A stretch of 64,000 nt of DNA from Pseudomonas silvicola (GCF_026651855.1 NZ_CP093280.1:3636001-3700000), one strand, 5' to 3'; numbered from the stretch's first letter, positions 52,486-60,795 are shown. Made by a program: numbers and translations. Notes: generated by a model from the letters alone, not told the origin.

Positions 52486-53007
52486 ATGCTCGGATCGAAA
52501 CCTTTCTATCGCGCGCTGGCCCTGGCCGGTGTTGTGAGCTTCCCCGTGATGGTGATGGCAGCCGGCAATGAAGCTTTATTGCGCCCACGCCAGGATCTTT
52601 CGCTGCAAGGTGCCTCAGTGCTGCTGGAGCAGGCCGTGGCCAAGGCGGCCGCCGACCATGTTCATCCCTGTATTGCAGTCACGGATGCCAGTGGCAACCT
52701 GCTGGCCTTCAAACGCATGGACGGCGCCGCGCCAGGCTGTGTCGAAGCCGCCATCGCCAAGGCGCACTCGGCGGCCATCAACGACGTCGATACCGTAGTG
52801 TTCTACGACATGGCGCGCAAGCAGAACCCGGCACTGGGCAGCATCCCCGGGATATTGCCCGCCGTGGCGGGTGTGGTGATTCGCCAGCACGGCGCAGCGA
52901 TCGGCAGCCTGGGCATTGCCGGCGGCGCCAGTGATGCTCAGGAGCAGCAATTGGCCACCGACCTGGTGCGCACCTTCGAAAACACCCTGCCAGCTACAGC
53001 CCTTTGA
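52486..53007 (+). CDS. Exported GlcG/HbpS (DUF336)-family protein
   Basis: This 173-residue protein has a signal peptide (ALALAGVVSFPVMVMAA) and the GlcG/HbpS fold (LSLQGASVLLEQAVAKA, ITDASGNLLAFKRMDGA-like CIAVTDASGNLL, GVVIRQHGAAIGSLGIAGG). Family members bind haem or assist oxidation enzymes, but the function is mostly unknown. ATG 52486 is favoured over 52471 because GAGAA precedes it. It lies in the dehydratase/transporter operon, before a DoxX-like membrane protein. Confidence 0.82.
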   Translation: MLGSKPFYRALALAGVVSFPVMVMAAGNEALLRPRQDLSLQGASVLLEQAVAKAAADHVHPCIAVTDASGNLLAFKRMDGAAPGCVEAAIAKAHSAAINDVDTVVFYDMARKQNPALGSIPGILPAVAGVVIRQHGAAIGSLGIAGGASDAQEQQLATDLVRTFENTLPATAL

Positions 53008-53021
53008 CTCAAGGAATAGTC

Positions 53022-53927
53022 ATGAACAACGCATTTCTACCCACAGCGGGGGTCGACGGCGCCAGTGCGCGCGATTACCGTCTGCTCCAGCCGACGCGCG
53101 TGCCGCAGTGGTTGGCAACCCTGGCCTTTGCCCTGACGCTGATGGCGGCGCTCCAGTGTGGCTGGGGTGACCATTCGCTGCCGGATTTCGCGGCCTGGTC
53201 GGCCACTCTGGGGTTGGGGATTGCCGTGCTGAGTGCGGCTTTTGTTACGCCACGCAATTTTACCGTGGGCTACTTGCTGTCGTTGCTGCCGTTCCTGATC
53301 GCCTGGCGAGTATCTGCGATGAATGGTGCCTGGACGGTGGTGTGGGCCGCAAGCCTCACCGCCGTGGTACTGCTGTTGCAATTTGCCGATTGCCTGGTCA
53401 GTGACTGGCGGCGCGATCGGCAATCACCCAGTGCTTGGCTGGGCACACTGCAGTGGCAGATGACCATTGTGCGGATGGTCTTTGGTCTCAATGAGCTGTG
53501 CCATGCGAGCGAAAAGATTTTCGCCGGCACAGGGTCGTTTCATGCGCTGGAGCAAGGCTTCCGCAACCTGGGTTTCGCTGAATGGGCAGGGTTGTTCGTG
53601 GTGCTCGGCGGCCTGACCGAACTGGCGGCTGCCGTCAGCGTGGGCCTGGGGCTTTTCGCGCGGTTGGGGGCGCTGGTGAGCATCGTCTACTTCCTGGTAG
53701 CGACAGTCGGCTTTGGCGGGGAGTGGACCCGGGGTTATGCCTGGGCGACGGCAGGCGGGGGCGGTTGGGAATACGTGATGATGCTGCTGGTGGTATTTGG
53801 CAGTGTGATGCTGACCGGGGCGGGCAAGTTCTCCATTGATGGCTGGCTGCTACGCCGACGGGTGTTGCCGCAGGCGTTGGAGGTGTTGTGCGTGAATAAG
53901 GCGGGACGTGAATCACGTCCCGCCTAA
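53022..53927 (+). CDS. DoxX-like integral membrane protein
   Basis: This 301-residue protein has about seven membrane helices. The C-terminal half looks like DoxX (VRMVFGLNELCHASEKIF, GLGLFARLGALVSIVYF and a terminal GAGKFSIDGWLLRR). The N-terminal helices are an extra domain. DoxX proteins are linked to quinone or thiol redox in the membrane. Start ATG 53022 is 14 bp after the GlcG-like gene; the pair could accept electrons from, or protect, the neighbouring dehydrogenases. The last codons form part of the terminator stem. Confidence 0.75.
   Translation: MNNAFLPTAGVDGASARDYRLLQPTRVPQWLATLAFALTLMAALQCGWGDHSLPDFAAWSATLGLGIAVLSAAFVTPRNFTVGYLLSLLPFLIAWRVSAMNGAWTVVWAASLTAVVLLLQFADCLVSDWRRDRQSPSAWLGTLQWQMTIVRMVFGLNELCHASEKIFAGTGSFHALEQGFRNLGFAEWAGLFVVLGGLTELAAAVSVGLGLFARLGALVSIVYFLVATVGFGGEWTRGYAWATAGGGGWEYVMMLLVVFGSVMLTGAGKFSIDGWLLRRRVLPQALEVLCVNKAGRESRPA
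53899..53925 (+). terminator. Long hairpin overlapping the DoxX-like stop codon
   Basis: AGGCGGGACGTGA and TCACGTCCCGCCT are exact 13-bp complements with one base between them. The structure begins inside the coding sequence and ends at the stop. There is no U-run, but the strong stem suits termination between the convergent DoxX-like and cytochrome genes. Confidence 0.65.
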
Positions 53928-53972
53928 CCTCGCGCAAATCCATGCCGCTGCCTGGCGGCGGCGACTACGCCG

Positions 53973-55280
53973 TCACGGTGTGCTCAGCTTGTTCCGGGCG
54001 CCGAGTGTTGCCCTCAGGCTGGCGACTTGCGCAGGCGATACCGCCGGCGCGGCATTGCCCCACGAGTTCCGAATGTAATCAAGGAGGTCAGCGACCTCAC
54101 GATCGTTCATCTTCCAGGCAAAGGAGGGCATGCCTGCCGCTGTCTGTCGCTGCTCGGTGTGAGGGGCACGGGTACCCATCAAGAGTGCGTGCAGCAGGTT
54201 GGTCGGATCATCGGCCAGTATCCGCTGGTTGCCAGCGAAGGCCGTTACCATTCCCTTGATGCCTTCCCCTTGCAAGCCATGGCAGGCCGAACAATTGACC
54301 TCGTACGCCAACGCGCCGGCCGCCTGGGCATGGCTGTCCAGCTTCATCGGCGTGCCCGGTACGGCTGGTGAAGGCTTCAGGGACTTGAGATAGCTGGCGA
54401 TCGCCTGCAGGTCGTTGGTGGTGTAGTACTGGAACGAATGCTCAACTGCTTCGGCCATGGGGCCTGCCGCGACGGCGACATCGTCTGAACCAGTCTTCAG
54501 GTAGGTGGTGAGCGCGTCGCTGGACCACGCGCCGATGCCGGTGTGCGGGTTAGGTGTGATGTCAGGCGCATACCAGGTTCCCAGCAATCCACCCTGCAAG
54601 TAAGCGTTGCTGCGCTCGCCGCCGAGCTTGTTACGCGGGGTATGGCAAGTGCCACAGTGGGCTGGGCCATCGGTGAGGTATTTGCCGCGGTTCCACTCGG
54701 CGCTTTGCGCCCTGTCAGCCTGGAAGTGCTTGTTGTCGAAAAAAAGCAGGTCCCAGCCGGCCATCGCCAGGCGGATGTTGTACGGGAATTTCATGCCCGC
54801 GTTTTCGTCTATCGGCTTGCTGACCGGGGCCAGCGTAGCCATGTAAGACCAGAGGTCGTGCACATCCTTGTCGCTCAGGCGGGTGTAGGCTGTGTAAGGC
54901 ATGGCCGGGTACAGCAGCCCGTGGGAACCGATGCCTTGGCGGACGGCGTTGAAGAACCCGCGCTCGGTCATCGTACCGATGCCAGTCTGGCGGTCGGGAG
55001 TGATGTTGGAGGTCGTCAACGAGCCAAAGGGCGTGTCGATGGTGTAGCCACCGGCAAAATTGGCCTTGTGGCACGCCGCGCAATCAGCCAGGCGCATGAC
55101 GTATTCGCCACGGCGCACGGCCTGCAGGTCGGTGCTTTTGTAGTCGGCCAGCGCCACGGTGTCATCGGCGACGTGGGAGCGTGAGGTATCGAAGGTGCGC
55201 CAGGCGACCCAGCCCGTACCCACGGCGGCCATGCCCGCGAGCAAGGCGGTGCCGGTGGCGATTGCTTTCCAGTTTTTCAT
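53973..55280 (-). CDS. Tri-haem cytochrome c subunit of membrane dehydrogenase, module 2
   Basis: This 435-residue paralogue of 41367-42665 has an N-terminal anchor (7-27) and three haem sites: CAACH (67-71), CGTCH (about 212) and CSACH (about 325). It carries electrons from its GMC partner to the quinone pool. Start ATG 55280; the frame to 55439 overlaps the GMC gene. It is third in the module 2 operon. No porin gene follows, unlike module 1. Confidence 0.9.
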   Translation of the reverse strand: MKNWKAIATGTALLAGMAAVGTGWVAWRTFDTSRSHVADDTVALADYKSTDLQAVRRGEYVMRLADCAACHKANFAGGYTIDTPFGSLTTSNITPDRQTGIGTMTERGFFNAVRQGIGSHGLLYPAMPYTAYTRLSDKDVHDLWSYMATLAPVSKPIDENAGMKFPYNIRLAMAGWDLLFFDNKHFQADRAQSAEWNRGKYLTDGPAHCGTCHTPRNKLGGERSNAYLQGGLLGTWYAPDITPNPHTGIGAWSSDALTTYLKTGSDDVAVAAGPMAEAVEHSFQYYTTNDLQAIASYLKSLKPSPAVPGTPMKLDSHAQAAGALAYEVNCSACHGLQGEGIKGMVTAFAGNQRILADDPTNLLHALLMGTRAPHTEQRQTAAGMPSFAWKMNDREVADLLDYIRNSWGNAAPAVSPAQVASLRATLGARNKLSTP

Positions 55281-55287
55281 CGCGCTA

Positions 55288-57057
55288 TCAACCCTTGACC
55301 AGTGCACCGGGATTCTTGAAATAGGTTTCGTGGATGGCCCTGGCAGCCCGAATGGCCAGGGCGCCCACAGTGATGGTCGGGTTGTAGCCGCCATTATTGG
55401 GGAAAGCCGAGGCCCCGACCACGAACAGGTTGTGCGCATCCCAGCTTTGCAGGAACGGGTTGACCGCCGAGGTGGTTGGGTCGGCGCCCATCACCGCGCC
55501 ACCAATGGTGTGCGAGCTGTGCTGCTTGTAGGGGTTCCAGCTTTGCTCGCCCTGGTTCTCGACGATGATGTCCTTGCCGCCGGCTTCCTTCATGATGCGC
55601 ACGGCACGGTCGGTCACGTAGTCGAGCATCTTGGTATCATTACGGTTCCAGTCGAAGGTCAGGCGCAATAGCGGTTGGCCGTGACGGTCTTTGTAGGTGG
55701 GGTCCAGGTCCAGGTAGGCCTCACGCACTGGCATCGAGGTGCCCTGGCAGAAAATCCCGCCTGATTGCTGGTAGTCCCGCGCGTAGGCCGCTTTCCATTC
55801 GCTGCCCCAACGGCGAGTGCCCGGGCGCACGGTGTCGGCGTTCTGGATGGGGCGCCCGTTTGTGGAGTAACCCATGATGCCGGCGCCACCGATGAAATCC
55901 AGCTCGGAGTGGTCGAAGTTGTCGCCGTTGAAGTCGTCGATCTGCACCGCCAGGGCGCCACCGCCGATAAACGGGTTCATGTAGTTGTCGTCGAAGAAAC
56001 CCGTGACCGTGGAGCAGGTCTGGTAGTTGTAGTTGCGACCGATGGTGCCGCGCCCGGTGACCGGATCGTATTGCTGGCCCACCTTGGACAGCAGCATCAG
56101 CCGCACGTTGTCCATCTGGTAGGCCGTGATGCACACCACGTCCGCCGGCTGGAAGCCCTCCACGCCTTCTTTGGTGATGAACTTCACGCCTTTCACGGTT
56201 TTGCCATCGTCGTGCTTCACGGCGTGCAACACTTCCGTCTCGGTAAGCAGGGTGAAATTCGGGCGGCGCATCAGTGCCGGCAGGATGCACGCCTGTGGCG
56301 AGGATTTGGAGAAGTTGCCGCACCCGTGAAAGTCGCAAAAGCCGCAGTAGGTGCAGGGCCCCATGGTCACGCCCAGCGGGTTGACGAAGGACTGTGAAAT
56401 ATTGCCCGCCGGAATGGTGAACGGATGATGGCCCATGCGCGTGGTTGCATCCCGGAAGGTACGCATCCAGTGGGTGTCCTTGAGCGGCGGGGTGGGGTAT
56501 TCACGTGAGCGCGGCCCTTCGAAAGGGTTCCCGCCGGGCATGATCTTGCCGTTGATGTTGCCAGCGATCCCGGAGGTGCCCGCGATGCGCTCGAATCGAT
56601 CGTAGTAGGGCGCCATGTCATCGTAAGTCACGCCCCAGTCCTGCAGTTGCAGGCCCTTCATTTTAGCTGCGCCATAGCGCTCCCGGGTTTGCGTGGCCAC
56701 CTGGAAGTCCCAGGGCGTGAAGCGCCACGACATGCCCGCCCAGTGCGCACCTGCGCCACCAACGTTCCAGCCATACTGGAACGCCGACCAACTGCGCACC
56801 GGTGCTGCCTGTTGGTCCAGGCGATTGCGGAAAGTGGTGGTCTCAACGCTCATCGGTTGCAGCATCTCCCGGCGTGTGGTCCAGCGCAGTTCATCAGCGT
56901 CCACGGCAGGCGGGAAGTCCGTGGAAGTATCCCGCCATGCGCCTCGTTCGATAGCCACCACATTCAGGCCGGCGCGGGTCAGTTCCTCGGCCATGACCGA
57001 ACCTGCCCAGCCGAGGCCGCAAATCACCACATCGGCCCTTGTACGTGCATTACTCAT
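55288..57057 (-). CDS. GMC flavoprotein subunit with Fe-S-type cysteine cluster, module 2
   Basis: This 589-residue paralogue of 42671-44443 has the FAD motif GLGWAG, VGGAGAHWAGMSWRF and a C-terminal HTIGGAVMG with the catalytic His. Cysteines 235, 238, 241 and 246 keep the CTYCGFC-GC pattern. Start ATG 57057, 7 bp before the cytochrome gene. Similar in length and order to module 1 but well diverged, so the two complexes probably oxidise different substrates (for example an aldose and an aldonate). One of them may be the ordinary gluconate 2-dehydrogenase. Confidence 0.9.
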   Translation of the reverse strand: MSNARTRADVVICGLGWAGSVMAEELTRAGLNVVAIERGAWRDTSTDFPPAVDADELRWTTRREMLQPMSVETTTFRNRLDQQAAPVRSWSAFQYGWNVGGAGAHWAGMSWRFTPWDFQVATQTRERYGAAKMKGLQLQDWGVTYDDMAPYYDRFERIAGTSGIAGNINGKIMPGGNPFEGPRSREYPTPPLKDTHWMRTFRDATTRMGHHPFTIPAGNISQSFVNPLGVTMGPCTYCGFCDFHGCGNFSKSSPQACILPALMRRPNFTLLTETEVLHAVKHDDGKTVKGVKFITKEGVEGFQPADVVCITAYQMDNVRLMLLSKVGQQYDPVTGRGTIGRNYNYQTCSTVTGFFDDNYMNPFIGGGALAVQIDDFNGDNFDHSELDFIGGAGIMGYSTNGRPIQNADTVRPGTRRWGSEWKAAYARDYQQSGGIFCQGTSMPVREAYLDLDPTYKDRHGQPLLRLTFDWNRNDTKMLDYVTDRAVRIMKEAGGKDIIVENQGEQSWNPYKQHSSHTIGGAVMGADPTTSAVNPFLQSWDAHNLFVVGASAFPNNGGYNPTITVGALAIRAARAIHETYFKNPGALVKG

Positions 57058-57074
57058 TCAATACTCCTTGGGGC

Positions 57075-57803
57075 TCAGTCGGCCGGGATCAGGCTTACAG
57101 GCAGCAGTCGCAGGTTTTCGCCACGACGGTCTATGTAGGGACGGTAGTCGTAACGCGCGCCGGGAAAGCCGATCATTTTCCAGCCCGCCATGTTGCGGTT
57201 GCCGCCATACAGGGGGTCGGCCAGGTAGCCTTCGCGCACGTTTTGCAGAAGCAGTTCAAAGAAGCCCTTGCTGTCGATGTCCTGGCCCAGGCTGATGCGA
57301 CCTGCTTCCAGTTCGGTGAGGAAGGCGTCGATCTGCTCGGCGGTGAGCTGCGCGAAGGCCTTGCCATGCACCTTTTGCGCATAGGCATCCAGCGCCGCCA
57401 GCCCGGTGCGGTAGCGCGCCAGGGGTGTGGCCAGGAACTGCGGGCTGCCCATCAGCATGCGTTCGTTGTCCGGGCGGATAGGGCCATCCAGGTACAACGC
57501 CTTGCCTGCGCCATAGGTGCCGGCCAGTTGGCTGTCGATGAACACCAGGCAACCCGCTTCGGTTGCCGAGGGACCGTGCTCGTCAGCAGGCAGCAGGCGA
57601 TCGTAGACGGCGCCGAGGGTTTTCTGCTCGGTGGCGGTCAGCACCAGGAAGCCGCCGGTGCGCACGGCAGGGCGGGGCAGGTGGTCGGCGTTGAGCTGGG
57701 TTTGCTCGGGCACATCGTTGAGCTCTGCGGCGCGTAAGCTCGGGGCTACGGCCAGCGACGCGGCAATGGTGCCCAGGGAAAACAAGGCTTCTCTTCGGTT
57801 CAT
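57075..57803 (-). CDS. Gluconate 2-dehydrogenase subunit 3 family protein, module 2 (Tat-like signal)
   Basis: This 242-residue protein starts MNRREALFSLGTIAASLAVA, a Tat-like signal, and has the family segments YDRLLPADEHGPSATEAG, MAGWKMIGFPGARYDYRPY. It is a paralogue of 44498-45223 and is needed for export or maturation of the GMC subunit. It is first in the module 2 operon, 17 bp before the GMC gene, with a 213-bp leader that has the same layout as module 1. Confidence 0.88.
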   Translation of the reverse strand: MNRREALFSLGTIAASLAVAPSLRAAELNDVPEQTQLNADHLPRPAVRTGGFLVLTATEQKTLGAVYDRLLPADEHGPSATEAGCLVFIDSQLAGTYGAGKALYLDGPIRPDNERMLMGSPQFLATPLARYRTGLAALDAYAQKVHGKAFAQLTAEQIDAFLTELEAGRISLGQDIDSKGFFELLLQNVREGYLADPLYGGNRNMAGWKMIGFPGARYDYRPYIDRRGENLRLLPVSLIPAD

Positions 57804-57862
57804 TCACGGATCCTTTGCAAGGCGGTGCTATTGTTTTTTCGCTGCAGTGGAAGCTGCGGATT

Positions 57863-57878
57863 ATGATAACGTTCTCAT
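57863..57878. promoter_or_regulatory. LacI-B operator 2a, ATGATAACGTTCTCAT
   Basis: A 16-bp near-palindrome (one mismatched pair) 60 bp before the module 2 start codon. It is the mirror form of 45291-45306. Confidence 0.72.
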
Positions 57879-57886
57879 TTGCACTG

Positions 57887-57909
57887 AAAAAAATCGCCCT
57901 TGATAGGGC
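57887..57909 (-). terminator. Leader terminator T2 of module 2
   Basis: On the minus strand GCCCT pairs with AGGGC over a 4-nt loop, followed by GATTTTTTT (seven T). The stem is short but the U-run is strong. It lies between the two operators, as T2 does in module 1. Confidence 0.65.
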
Positions 57910-57913
57910 TGTA

Positions 57914-57925
57914 GAGAACGTTCTC
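57914..57925. promoter_or_regulatory. LacI-B operator 2b, GAGAACGTTCTC
   Basis: A perfect 12-bp palindrome identical to 45238 and 48529, centred 49 bp from operator 2a. In module 2 the perfect copy is the promoter-side one, the reverse of module 1. Confidence 0.78.
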
Positions 57926-57936
57926 ATACTCTGGAC

Positions 57937-57980
57937 AAAAAATAGCTCAGTGGACGGCATTGCGTGCCATCCACCGAGCT
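57937..57980 (-). terminator. Leader terminator T1 of module 2
   Basis: On the minus strand a 16-bp stem (AGCTCGGTGGATGGCA with TGCCGTCCACTGAGCT, two G-T type pairs, 5-nt loop) is followed by a six-T run. It starts about 5 nt after the predicted transcription start of the 57992 promoter. It could also terminate the LysR gene upstream. Confidence 0.8.
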
Positions 57981-57991
57981 GATGCGCGGCG

Positions 57992-58020
57992 ATCATAGGC
58001 GCGACAATTTGTCTCGTCAA
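57992..58020 (-). promoter_or_regulatory. Sigma-70 promoter of module 2
   Basis: On the minus strand TTGACG (-35), 17-bp spacer, TATGAT (-10). The -35 overlaps the stop codon of the LysR gene at 58017. It matches the module 1 promoter at both hexamers and at the CGCGCC spacer end. Confidence 0.8.
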
Positions 58021-58925
58021 TCTTGCGCCCGTGTCTGGTGACCGGGGGCGTCCGCCAGTGAACAGCAGGCGGCCTGGGCACAGAGCCATTGGCGGAAGAT
58101 TTCCACCGGGCCGTCAGACGCGATGTTCTGGGATTGCACCAAGTAGTAACCCTTGCCCGTGGCCAGTGCTGGCTCGAATACCTGTACCAGGCGGTGTTGC
58201 TCGACGTCATCCTCTACCAGCCATGGGCTGGTCAGCACCAGCCCCTGGTTGCGTCGTGCCGCATCAATGGCAAGCTCCGACTGGTCGAACTGCAAGGTGC
58301 TACCCCGCACCGCACTAGACTGCCCGCTCAGGGCAAGCCATCGTGGCCAGTAAGCGTGGGACGTCGTGGACAGCAGCGTGGCCGCCCTCAGGCCGCTGGC
58401 GCCCAGGCTGGCCAAGTAGGAGGGACTGGCGTAGACCCGAACCTCATCTGAAAGCAATAGGGCAGCGGCGACATTACTCGCCTTGCCGTCGAAGTGCCTT
58501 ACCGCCAGATCGAACGGTGCGTGCTCAAGGTCCACCTGTTCGGTGGACGCGTTCAGGTGCAAGCTCAATTGCGGGTGCTGGCGCGTCAGGTAGGGCATGC
58601 GCCGAGCGAACCAGGTGGTAGCGAAGGCAGGCGGAAACGTAAGCCGTACCGAGTTGTCCGTTGCCAACAGTTGCGCGTGCGTATTGTCCAACTGTTCAAG
58701 GGCGGGGCGCACCTGTTCCCAGTAACGTTTGGCCGCAGCAGTGGGTTGAAGGTGGCGCACACTGCGAATAAATAGTGGGGTGCCTAGCCATGCCTCGAGT
58801 TTGCGGATTTGTTGCCCTACTGCGCCAGGGGTCAGGTATAGGTGACGAGCAGCCTCGACCAGGCTGCCAGCACGCATGACCGCGTCGAAGCAGGCGACGG
58901 CTTTCAGCGGTGTATCCGCTCTCAT
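58017..58925 (-). CDS. LysR-family regulator (GcvA-like)
   Basis: This 302-residue LysR protein has a GcvA-type HTH (GSLVEAARHLYLTPGAVGQQIRKLE, LFIRSVRHLQPT) and a C-terminal effector domain. Start ATG 58925; the frame to 59051 adds non-family residues and would leave no promoter room. It diverges from the flavodoxin-fold quinone reductase at 59054, its most likely target. Its stop codon lies in the -35 of the module 2 promoter. Confidence 0.88.
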   Translation of the reverse strand: MRADTPLKAVACFDAVMRAGSLVEAARHLYLTPGAVGQQIRKLEAWLGTPLFIRSVRHLQPTAAAKRYWEQVRPALEQLDNTHAQLLATDNSVRLTFPPAFATTWFARRMPYLTRQHPQLSLHLNASTEQVDLEHAPFDLAVRHFDGKASNVAAALLLSDEVRVYASPSYLASLGASGLRAATLLSTTSHAYWPRWLALSGQSSAVRGSTLQFDQSELAIDAARRNQGLVLTSPWLVEDDVEQHRLVQVFEPALATGKGYYLVQSQNIASDGPVEIFRQWLCAQAACCSLADAPGHQTRAQD

Positions 58926-59053
58926 GGCGTAGTTTTTCTCCGTTATGACCTTAGAAGTAATGAGTTGTCCAGGGAGCGCTTGCGTAACAGAATCGACGTG
59001 ACCACTGCCCCCGCCACCTTTTGGCCGGGCCGCTAGTACAGGAAGCCACAACC

Positions 59054-59857
59054 ATGAACACCCTTATTGTGCATGCTCATCCCGAACCGAGCTCATTCAA
59101 CGGTGCGCTCAAGGATACCGCGGTAAGCACACTGCGCGGGCTCGGCCATGACGTGCAGGTAAGCGACTTATACGCATTGCGTTGGAAAGCGGCGCTCGAC
59201 GCCGGCGATTTCGCTGCCGAACGTGCCGATGCGGCATATCTGGACCTGTCCCTCGAACAGGAGTATGCCCAGGCCCATGCCACAGTAGCCGAAGACGTGC
59301 GGCTGGAGCAGGCCAAGCTGATGCAGGCAGACCTTGTGATCTTGCAGTTCCCCATTTGGTGGTTCTCGATGCCGGCGATACTCAAGGGCTGGGTGGATCG
59401 CGTCATGGCCCGGGGGTTTGCATACTCGGCCGGACGCAAGTACGACTCTGGTCATTTACGCGGCAAGCGGGCCATGCTGTGCATCACCACGGGCACTGCG
59501 GGCACGCTTTACACCCCAAACGGCATCGACGGCGACCTGCATCATGTGCTTTGGCCTATTCATAACGGCATTTTGGCGTATACCGGTTTCACCGTTTTGC
59601 CCCCTTTCGCCGCCTGGATGCCTGGGCGTGTGTCCGAACAGCAGCGCACGCAGTACCTGACCGACTACGCGGCTTACCTGGTCCAACTCGACAGTGTTGA
59701 ACCGCTGTATTTTCATCCTCACCAGGACTATGACGAACATCAGCAACTAAAGCCAGATGTCGTCGCCCGGTCTGGCGTGCAGTGGAATCCGCGCGCCGGC
59801 CAGAGTTTTCAGCAATCGGCAGCGAGCGAGCGTTCCCGCCGCTTGCTGGACAAGTAA
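59054..59857 (+). CDS. NAD(P)H:quinone oxidoreductase, flavodoxin-like fold (NQO/MdaB family)
   Basis: This 267-residue flavoprotein has the FMN/FAD-binding start TLIVHAHPEPSSFNGAL, the active-site segment LQFPIWWFSMPAILKGWVDRV and TTGTAGTLYTPNGIDGD. It makes two-electron reductions of quinones, protecting against redox cycling. Start ATG 59054 is in frame with an earlier codon at 59021, but the domain begins here. It is divergent from the LysR gene (128-bp control region). Confidence 0.88.
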   Translation: MNTLIVHAHPEPSSFNGALKDTAVSTLRGLGHDVQVSDLYALRWKAALDAGDFAAERADAAYLDLSLEQEYAQAHATVAEDVRLEQAKLMQADLVILQFPIWWFSMPAILKGWVDRVMARGFAYSAGRKYDSGHLRGKRAMLCITTGTAGTLYTPNGIDGDLHHVLWPIHNGILAYTGFTVLPPFAAWMPGRVSEQQRTQYLTDYAAYLVQLDSVEPLYFHPHQDYDEHQQLKPDVVARSGVQWNPRAGQSFQQSAASERSRRLLDK

Positions 59858-59914
59858 TCAACCAAGGCGACAGACGTGGAAAGGCTACTGGATTATTTTT
59901 GTGGCTGACGTCAC

Positions 59915-59942
59915 GACCGGACTGCACAGCAACAGTCCGGTC
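59915..59942 (+). terminator. Hairpin after the quinone reductase gene
   Basis: GACCGGACTG and CAGTCCGGTC are exact 10-bp complements with an 8-nt loop, followed by GGCTGTTTC. It lies 57 bp after the stop. Confidence 0.65.
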
Positions 59943-60069
59943 GGCTGTTTCAACCTATCGGGCGAAAGTCCAGCGTTGTGCCAAAGGTGCCGGGCACCGA
60001 AACGGTGAAGAATGGAGGCGACGTGCGTAACCGTTTAGAGGTGGGCGTAATACCACTTTGATGCAGCGC

Positions 60070-60795
60070 TCAGGCTACCAGGCCCAAGCCCCCATCCAGC
60101 ACAAGCGTTTGACCGGTCAGGAAGCGGTTGTTCATGACAAACACATAGGCATCGGCGATATCCCCTGGCTCTGCGGTGCGGCCCAAGGGGATGATGCCTG
60201 CAAAATGCGCCTTGGTACGTTCGATATCCGCTCGCGGTACGTTGCGCCACAGGGGCGTGTCCATCCAGGTTGGGGCGATGGCATTGACTCGCAGGCGCGG
60301 TGCCAGTTCTACCGCAAGGCCTTGAACGAGCAAGCTGATGGCCGCATTGCCGATAAAGGCCCCCGACGCGCTATGGGGGCGGCCACCCGCACCTGCGGTC
60401 AAGGTGATGCTGCCACCGTCGATAACCTTGGCAGCAACCGATTTGCAGATGTGCAGTGCATTGAAGAACTTCCCGTCGATAGCCTCGCGAAGCACTGCGT
60501 CGTCATTCACCATGAACCCGCCGCCCATTGCGCCCCCAACCATCGAAATGACATGGTGGACGGGCTCCAGGGTGTCGCAGAAGTGGGCCCACACGTTGGC
60601 GTCTGCGGCATTCAGTTCGCTGCCCGTGACCTCTGCACCCGCTTCGCGTAGCGCGGCAACGGCATTTTCCAGACGTTGCGGATCACGCCCTGCAATGATC
60701 AATCGGGCCCCCGCCTTAGCGGCCCGCTGCGCAGTCGCGAAGCCAATGCCCGAACTACCGCCAATAATCAGAATCGTTTTACCGTCAAGCGACAT
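60070..60795 (-). CDS. SDR-family protein lacking the YxxxK catalytic motif
   Basis: This 241-residue protein has the NAD(P)-binding TGxxxGIG-type motif (IIGGSSGIGFATA) and SDR topology, ending with FLTGQTLVLDGG. In the active-site region the usual Ser and Tyr-x-x-x-Lys are replaced: LTAGAGG stands at the Ser position and GAFIGNAA at the Tyr/Lys position. It may be an atypical reductase or a binding protein. Start ATG 60795 with GGGAG 7 nt upstream. It is divergent from the TetR gene, which probably represses it. Confidence 0.82.
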   Translation of the reverse strand: MSLDGKTILIIGGSSGIGFATAQRAAKAGARLIIAGRDPQRLENAVAALREAGAEVTGSELNAADANVWAHFCDTLEPVHHVISMVGGAMGGGFMVNDDAVLREAIDGKFFNALHICKSVAAKVIDGGSITLTAGAGGRPHSASGAFIGNAAISLLVQGLAVELAPRLRVNAIAPTWMDTPLWRNVPRADIERTKAHFAGIIPLGRTAEPGDIADAYVFVMNNRFLTGQTLVLDGGLGLVA

